Shown piece after piece: positions 26,001 to 35,000 of a stretch of 64,000 bases of DNA. Within the stretch, counting starts at the first letter, position 1; each line of letters opens with the position of its first letter. The stretch covers positions 4,483,859 to 4,547,858 of the forward strand of contig NC_061802.1 in the NCBI RefSeq assembly GCF_021462225.1. The letters are read 5' to 3'. The stretch comes from Girardinichthys multiradiatus (taxonomy: Eukaryota; Chordata; Actinopteri; Cyprinodontiformes; Goodeidae). Both the position numbers and the translations under genes were made by a program. The notes below the pieces were generated by a model. It saw only the letters and a program-made list of their open reading frames with translations, was not told the DNA's origin and ran no database searches.

Positions 26001-29000
26001 CTGTCTGAGGTCGGATAATAAAAATTAGCATTGCCACAACTGGGTCTTTCAAATGGACAGTGATTCTAAGCATAGCACAAGATTTGTTACAAACTTCACT
26101 CATTCATTCATTCGGTATGGTGTCAGATCATAGGTAGACGAACACCTAGTTATGTTTGTGTGTTTGACAGGCTTGTCCACCATGCAGCCTGGAGGTGTGT
26201 GCGCTCAGAATGCAGTTATTTATTGGTCTGCGGTCAGTGTGTGCCTACGGTCGCCATGTTATCCTGCTCTCCACTGCTGACACAGAAACACCAGAGGAGA
26301 CAGAACGCCACACGCAGCGCAGGGGCTTGTAAGTCACACAAATGCAGTATTCAGGCCTATTCATAGTCAGGTTGGATATTTTATGGAATATTTCTTTTAG
26401 ATTTTTAAGGTTTTTCATCAAATGTCTCATTAAATTCCTGCTGGTTGTTATTAAACACTCTATACCATAGCTGTGTGTTTCCACAGTCAGGCATGCATGC
26501 AGTTATAAACCTTTTATTGTACATATGTGTGTTGTTATTTTAGCGAGTTGAAAGAGCACAACATGCTGACTGGTATTTTCCTTGCGGTGGGAATCGATCC
26601 CGCAACCACACCAGCTCTGGAGAGCCTTCTCTCACGCCCCTTCCTGTAAGACAAACGCAACTCCCACCCCCAGAGTTGGTTGTCATTTTAAGGTCAAGCT
26701 GCATTGCAAAAACACTTAAAATCTCACTTTAAACTTTTGCACCATCCATTATTTTTAAAGAATCGATTTTAAAAGAAATTCAGAAATGGCCTTCCATGAT
26801 AAAAATATTTTTAATTGTGGTTTGCCCTTGATACAGTATCAGTATTTTCTAACTTTTGACGTCTTTAAATGTAGCAAGAGCTACCATTCATCCGTTTTTT
26901 TTTCAGCTCATCTGGAAAACGGCGTTCATCTCAGATACATTTTCACTACCTCCTCTTAGGGGGCAGAAATTCACTGGTTGATGCTCTTAACGCCATAGTT
27001 CTGCCAGAATATCACTAAAGCTTTTGTATTCTTGTTTTCCCTTCAAGATAAATTAGGTTTTATGTGTCTTTCCATTGCACAAAGCTTTGTGTCAGTCTTT
27101 GGGGTTGAGGAGACAGTAGGCTTCCATCCTGGCTTGCACTTTTACAAATCTTTCTGTGGCTTAACATGCAGATGGGCCATGATGGTGCATTCGATGACAA
27201 CTAGTAAACTGCATAATCTATGCTTAGTTGGCTGTTAAACATTCTGGTTGCTCTCTGGTTAAAACAGTGGCAATGCTCAACAACTTCTGAAGAGCAGAAT
27301 TATAAAAAATAGACCAGACTTCACTTTCATACACTGTCAAATCCGTAACAGAAACCTTAAGGAGACAATAAAACAGCATCTTTTCAGCAGCATTTTGGAT
27401 TCATTTGACAACATGTCAGTCTGCTATCTGGACAGCCTGACAATAGAAAATATTCCAAATGTGTTGATGAGGTTGAATTTTTCCCTTTGCATTTGTATCT
27501 TATTTGGAAGGAATATAAATGTAACCTTTGTAATGACAGAGCATTATCGCTGATCAAAGAACAACTTATGCCTGCCTATTATCCCATATATAAGATCTGT
27601 CTAGACAGTATAGATAAGTGTGATAGACAGACAGTTGAAGTTAGTGCCTATGGTATATTTAAGACCAATGGAAAGTTAAAGGACATAGAATATCAGAAAA
27701 AAAGGCACCAATATAACTTTATAAACAACAATATAAATACCTGGAGAACAGACTGGAGCGGAGATGCAACTGTGAAGCCATCTACAAGAAGGGACAGAGC
27801 AGACTGTACTTCTTGAGGAAGCTTGGGTCATTCAGTATTTGCAGCAAGATGCTGCATATCTTCTATAGGTCTGTTGTGGAGAGTGTGATCTCTTCTGCCA
27901 TAATCTGCTGGGGAAGCAGCATCAGAGCCCAGACTTAAAAAAGCTCAACAAGCTGATAAAAAAGGCTGGTTCTGTTCTGGGGACTCCTCTGGAACCTCTG
28001 GAGATCATTATGGAAAGAAGAGTTCTTCATAAAATGAAGAACATTATGGAGAACCCTGAGCATCCTCTTCATGAGACTGTCCTACAACAACAGAGTGTCT
28101 TCAGTCAGAAGTTTCTTCAGATCTGCTGTAAGACGGAGCGCTACAGGAGATCCTTCCTGCCCACAGCCGTCAGCATCTACAACGGCTCTTTGAAGAAACC
28201 TTCATAATATGAGCTATAACAACATTTAATTTCCCTTTTATGATTATTAAAGTATAATTGAATTTGAATTTAATTTAATTTAAATCTAGAATGAGGCTCT
28301 GTGTAAAATACAGCTGGTGATTATGACCTTGTTATCAGGTTTGCTTAAAACGTTATTAGTGAGCATTTTGAAACTTAATAAGTCTAAAGCATCGTGATGT
28401 CAGTCAGTCAGTCAGTCATTTTCTACCGCTTATTCCATAGTGGGTCGTGGGGAGCTGGTGCCTATCTCCAGCAGTCTATGGGCGAGAGGCAGGGTACACC
28501 CTGGACAGATCGCCAGTCCATCGCAGGGCAACACACAAACAACCAAGCACACACTCATTCATACACCTACGGTCAATTTAGAGTGACCAATTAACCTAAC
28601 AGGCATGTCTTTGGACTGTGGGAGGAAGCCGGAGTACCCGGTGAGAATCCACGCATGCACGGGGAGAACATGCAAACTCCATGCAGAAAGACCCCTGGCC
28701 GGGAATCGAACCCACCAGATTTCTTAATAAAACTAACACAGAGGTAAAGAACTTGAAAAATTAGAAAATTTTGCATTTAGCAGTTTTTAGGAAGATTGCA
28801 ATTAAGTGTTCCATTTTACAGTCAGGAGCAGATCTTTCACAGCTAATTTCAAATGAATGGTGTCGTTTATGTGATACCTGCACCATCACAGCCTTTCAGT
28901 GTGTTGTAGCAAAGCTGCAGAAATACAAAAAAGGATTACTTGGTTTACGGAAGAGAGACAAGAAGCACACATTTTTTGAAAACTATAATCATCTTTCATG

Positions 29001-32000
29001 CCCGAGATTAAAGTGATTAAAATTTTTTGTGTTGAGAAAACTATACTATTATTTCTACAACTTTTGCTTTCCTGTAATCTCTAGAAACATATTTGAAATA
29101 GAAAGACATTTCTGACTTCTGTAGTTTTACATGTTAGTTTTACATGTTTTTTTTTTTTTTCTTTGTCCTGAAACTCTTTCATTCAACCTGTAAATAAGAA
29201 AACTCAGTGTGTACATGTGGGGAAATATGACCCCTTCTGCATACTCTGTTTCACTTATTTTAAAATCCAAATGTTTGTTTCAGTTCCTGTTGGAACATTG
29301 TGCAAAATCATACAGCCTGATAGATAAATAAATGTTTACATTTGTGTGTGATGCTGCAGCTTGGCCTGAAAGAGACAACAATTCCCGTTTTAGAGCTCAA
29401 ACCTAGCTACCCTTAACTCGCCTAACTGCACTCTGTGTGCCTTTCTTTGGTTAGCAAACTAATGATGTCATTGTTAAACTTTGGACTAAAATAAAAGTTC
29501 TGTTTTTGATATTATTTTTTGCTGACTTAACCAGATTTCATTAATTGGATTCTTGAATTTTCCACTACATGAAAACACACTAATTAAAAAAATTTATTTC
29601 TGTCATGAATGACAAAAATAAACAATAAAACAGAGCAATAATGTACAGGTGTTTCAGTAACCTTGATGTGGTTCTTCAGCCTCACCCTGTTCAGAGTTCA
29701 AAAAGCTCTTAATAGATCGTAAAATGGCAGTTTTGGACTTCCTACGCAGATACTACTTGGAGCAGATCTCCTTGTTACCTCATGTTAACATGTTGACTAA
29801 CCGTAGACTAACTGTTCTTTATTCATGTGCTTTTCTTCTCTTTATTGTTGGTATTGCTCTTCTGTTTTTGATTGCATGGGTTCTGAGAGGTTCTTTCCTG
29901 AAAGTGTTACTGGGATGTGATTACAGTAAAAGTAATCACAATAACGGTAGGCACTTTCCTCTCTTGTCTGTTAGTTTATCATGCATGTTCAGTCTCATTT
30001 AAAACCAGTGTTCACTTTAGATGTTCAGTGTCAATTGTAACTGTATTGTCCCCAAAGGGAAATCAACGTGCAGGTTGTCTACTCAGCAAACAACGCATCA
30101 ATTGCCTTACAAAAAAGAAAGTTTTGTCTGTAACCAGATACAGATGAAACCTTGTTTGCACAGACGTTTTGTGAATCAAAGTTTGTTGTTTAGTTCAGAT
30201 GAAACATGAAATACATGAACTGGCAAATGCTTAGAGATTTTGAGTTTGATGCTTTTATAAGTAGATTTTTTTTGGAAGTTGTGAAAGAAGCTCAAATGGT
30301 CCCTTTCAAATCAAATCTATTATTATCCTGATTATTGTTGGGTACAACAGAACTTTCACTCTTCATAACTTAAAGATAAGGTCTGCCAGGTTGTTTCTAC
30401 TCAAATAATAACGGTGGTCAGAAAAAACAGACGAACGACTAAAGCTCATTTCTCTTTCCTGCAAGCTGATGTTTAGACTAAAGCAATCTCATGCAGGGTA
30501 CATGCAGAACTAGGCTTATAGGTACATCATCAGTTTGATTCGTTAAGGGATGGGCCTTTACTTTCAGGGCTAAGTTTAAAGTAAGTGGCAAGCCAACATC
30601 TGGACTACATCAGAGGCCCACAGCATGCAGAAACTGGCTTGTAGACACAACTTCCACATACAATTTTAGTTTGCTTGGTTAATCCATGGATTTTCTGTTT
30701 TTACAGCTAGGTGCTGTTGCAAGGCAACGCTCATTTATTTGATCAATATTTGGAAATGATAGAGGTATGAGGAGAAGCCCCAAGTCCCACAGAAGACTGG
30801 ACTCCAAGAGTTGTGACATTTCTGGGAAATAACTTCTTTTCAGTGTAATCCAATAGTTTATGCAAAGATTCTTTTAATACAGACAGCCGTTCGAACCTAT
30901 TTGGAACTTTTTTATTTCAATGTTTCCACTGTGAGTGGTGCACAACTCAAGTTCTTCAATTACAATGCAGATGAGCTTCTTTTCAGATGTTTTGCTTCAT
31001 CTAAAGAAAACAAAAAATGTCTGTTTCACATTTTGCATGCCTGGCCTGCCTGCTCTTCTGACTGTTACCTATCTATAAGATTTGGTAATCTGATATGCAA
31101 CGTTTAAGAAGGAAATAAATGATTGGGGTTTATTTACCATTTAGGACAAGCATGTATTTTGCTTTTCAGATTGCTCAGCTTTGACATTTGTCTTATTTAA
31201 ATGAACGCTACACAGTTTGGATACAGTTTAATTCTAAATACATTTTTCCCTTTGTAGTGAATCTAGCGTGACACCTTAAAATGAAATTGTACTGGGACAA
31301 AACACTTGTTTTGGGATTAAATGGAAAGACAAGCAGCCTATAGTCAAGTCACGTTTATTTATATGGTGCTTTTCAGCAACAAGGTACTCAAGGTGCTGTA
31401 CATAGACAAATAATTCCCAGTTTTTCATGGTGGGCTGTGCTTGTTGTTACCTTTCTTCTCTCTTTTTGACCTCAGGAGCAAGAGATGGGCAATCTCATCT
31501 CCCAAAGAAACCAGCACTGTTGGACATGGGTGGAATCTCTATGTTGTTGACACCGTACCCCCCCTCACACTTTACCAGGAGATGGTAACAAAGCACTCCT
31601 AAATAAATATTTACCATCATATATATATTATCATAATTCATATTATTTATAGAGGATTTTGTAAATGGTGAAAAACCTTTTTTTTTTAATATCAACCAGA
31701 TGAATAAAAATATGTTTATCTCGTAAAGCGTTGAATCAGTCAGACTATTTTTTTCTTTTATCCGGTAAAGTACAGAATAATCTTTCTAATTGTTCTTTTT
31801 TTTAAATAAGGTAACAGTCTTCCGCATAATAACAAATAACCTCACATTATTTCACTTTCTGGTCTGAGGTATTTATGAATTGGGGTCATGTCTTGTGTAT
31901 GTCTCCCAGGTTGAGTACAGTCAGCGCTACGCAGAGAATAACCCACAGGGCCTGAGTCTTCGACACCTCCTTGGTGAAGCCCACCTCCTTCTCCGCTCCT

Positions 32001-35000
32001 GCATGCTGGAGTCATCAGAGCGGCAACAGGGCGGTGAAGGTGCCAGAAAGATGGCTGCACAGATGCACAGGGAGGAGCTGGAGGAGGCGTTCAGGCAGAA
32101 CTGTGCCCAGCTTGGAGACAGTTTCAGCAGGTACCATTGGTGCTAACATTAGTTCATCACCTAAATGTTCTCTGCAAAATTTACATGCTCCAGTATTATA
32201 TTTAATATAACAACTCTTAATTTAATGTTTTCTAAAATCTCCTTTTATATTTTTTTCAATTACATCATGTGTCAGTAAGCATATCAGTTAAACCTCACAT
32301 ATTATTTGCAACCTGGTTTAATTTAAATTATGTGTTATTCTGCCCTGTCCCCTGTGCTCTCATATAATGCATTGTAACATCGCTGAAGTCCCATCATATC
32401 TCATACTTAAAAAAAAACATCTAGACTAAATATTTAATTATGGTAGCTTTCAAATTGCTATAAAAACTGATAATATGCTATTATATTTAGAAATAATGGA
32501 ATTTAACAGCATTTTCACTTTTTGTAGCTCAAGGCCAATGTCTGCACTGGTAATTGCACCATACTTACACGTTTATTGGTAACACCTGTAGGTAAAGATC
32601 CTCCTTCTTGGACACTCATGCAGGGTTGCATGCAGAACCGGGCTTATAGACCCAACTCCACATACGGCTTCATTTCTGGTTGTTTAGGCATCAGCAAGCG
32701 AATCATGGGGAGTTCCCATGACGATGACCATATGTGTGGGATCCTGTTCACTATGGAAAATATTGGAACTCTTAAAAAAATATTTTCCCACTTTACAGCA
32801 GCTGTTCAAGTCTGAATAAAACGCTGATTAATGTAAAAAGAGGCACACTGTTATATATTTTTCATTTACAAATGGGTATTACCTCCATGATATGTGAGAA
32901 TTAGTTTATTAGACTACTTTGTTTTTTAGTCTCATTTGGTCCCATGTATGTTTTATTGTTTTTTTTTAAATTCTACATGTCACAGTCGTAAATTTCTTCT
33001 TCTGAACATCATTTTTGTGGCGACTCTCCATCTTTTCAGTTTAATTTAAAATTGTGAATGAATAGTTGCTGAGCACAGCTCTTGTTGTTTTCTGTCCTGT
33101 AAGGGGTAGTCAGAAGGATTGTCACCTGGCTTTGCCGTACTACAGGATGTCCCGTCTGTCAGTCACTGAAGTTATGTCCAGAAACCGCCCTCTTCCAGGC
33201 TGCCCTCACTCCTACGGCCCTGGTTTCCTGTTTTATCTCAAACATTACCTGTTAGAGGAAACAGACCAGATCCTCTGTCAGGTATTATAACCTTTGCAGT
33301 ATATCAACCCTTTGTAGCCTTAAATTCTCTCTGAATATGGTTTTTATTTTAATGACCTTAAAACTTCACTCATACTTTAAATTCTTTGATAAACAGTACA
33401 TCGGTTTATCTATGATGTCAAACTTTATGTTTGCAGAGTTATTGTTTTCATTAGCTCATATTAAGATATTTTTGTGTCCTATCAGGAAGACGCTGACGAG
33501 GTCACTAGCATTTTCAGCCAATCAGAGCCCTCAATGCTCGTTAGTGTGTGTGCCAGCCCATGTATGATGAATGTTGACCCAGCTGCAACGCTGCAAATGC
33601 TTCAACATTTGGAGGACACCTCTGGTGTGTCGGTACCTCTGACAATCACCATGGCGACCATGATGCTGCGTCTGGGCAACATGGCACGGTACACAGAGCT
33701 GATGGAGCGACATGCTGAGGTGAGGGTGATGTGGTTGGTTATAAATGCTGACAGCTCCTGGTACTTCATATATACTTTGTGATTTTAAAAGTTTTTTTTT
33801 TCAGTTTATTCTATTTATTGTGTTCCATGTAAACCACCTAGTTGCTTATGACTGTATATAGATGTGTTGCATGATTTTGTGCAACAATATCCCATGCTGT
33901 ATGCATGAAATTATGTGGGGTACACTCAGATGCTGCTGGTGTATGGGTTCATTGAGGAGCCAAGGTTGCTGCTGCACGGTGGAGGAGGAGACAAACATAC
34001 TCAGGTGTGTCCCACAGCCTTGGCTCGACAGCTGGCAGACTCCCAGCCTGGACTGCTCGTGGCTGGCATGGTGGCCCTACATGAGAACAGCAAGGTTCAA
34101 CTGGAGCAGGCGGATCACATTTTCAAGGTCTGCATCTCTGGTGCACTTCAACTACTAATGTATCTGAATGATGTAAAGCTAAATTTACTTTAATCCTGTT
34201 TCTGAAAGCGGTGGAAGCAATATTTAGTGTTTACCCATGCGCAGGAGCTGGGAGGTGAGAACACCTTACAGGTGGACCTTTGGGAGGCGATGCTAATGGC
34301 CTCTTCCCGGGATGCCGTCATTCAGGAGCTTCTGTTCCGGCTGGCTTCGGTTTACATCGACCGACTGACAGCCAGTGAATCCCCAACAAAACACAAGTCA
34401 CTGAAAAGTGCTGACGACCTGGTACAGTTACAGTGTTGTCTTCATCTGTGAGACTTCTGCTGGGCAACATCATTTTACAACACAAATTCAGATTTTAGAA
34501 TTCTTAGAGTTGCTTATATGTCTTTGTGTTTTCAGATCAGTTCATGCTCTCATTATGGTGCTCTCTACCCATGGCTCACTGTCCTGAACCCAGTTCAAAT
34601 TTCCAGCTACCAACACTGGGAGGCTCTACACAAACTGCAGGTATATATGTGTATATATGTGTATGTAATGATCCATGGACATGGGATGATAACGTTGAAA
34701 CTGGAAAGTTTTTATCACTTTCTGTTCATATTTTTCTGATAATTAGAATGCAAAGAGATAAAACATCTTAGGTTTTTGCACCTTTTTTCTTTTTTTTAAG
34801 AGCATTTGATTTGGTCTCACAATCCTAGAAACCTTGTTCTTTTGGGAGAAGGTCTCACGATGCAGGCCAGTTCAGTATCTGTAAAGCTTTCAACATCTAT
34901 GCCTTTGTTCCCGTTACGTGTGCAGAAGGTGTCTCTTTTTTTTTTTCTTCTTCCTTGCATCATTGATTCTACCACAGACCTGCTGTTTACAGCCCTTATT

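Noticed and set aside
29724..30002. 92-codon intronic frame with a membrane-like segment
   Set aside because: No family resemblance or splice signals, and AT-rich DNA readily makes hydrophobic frames.
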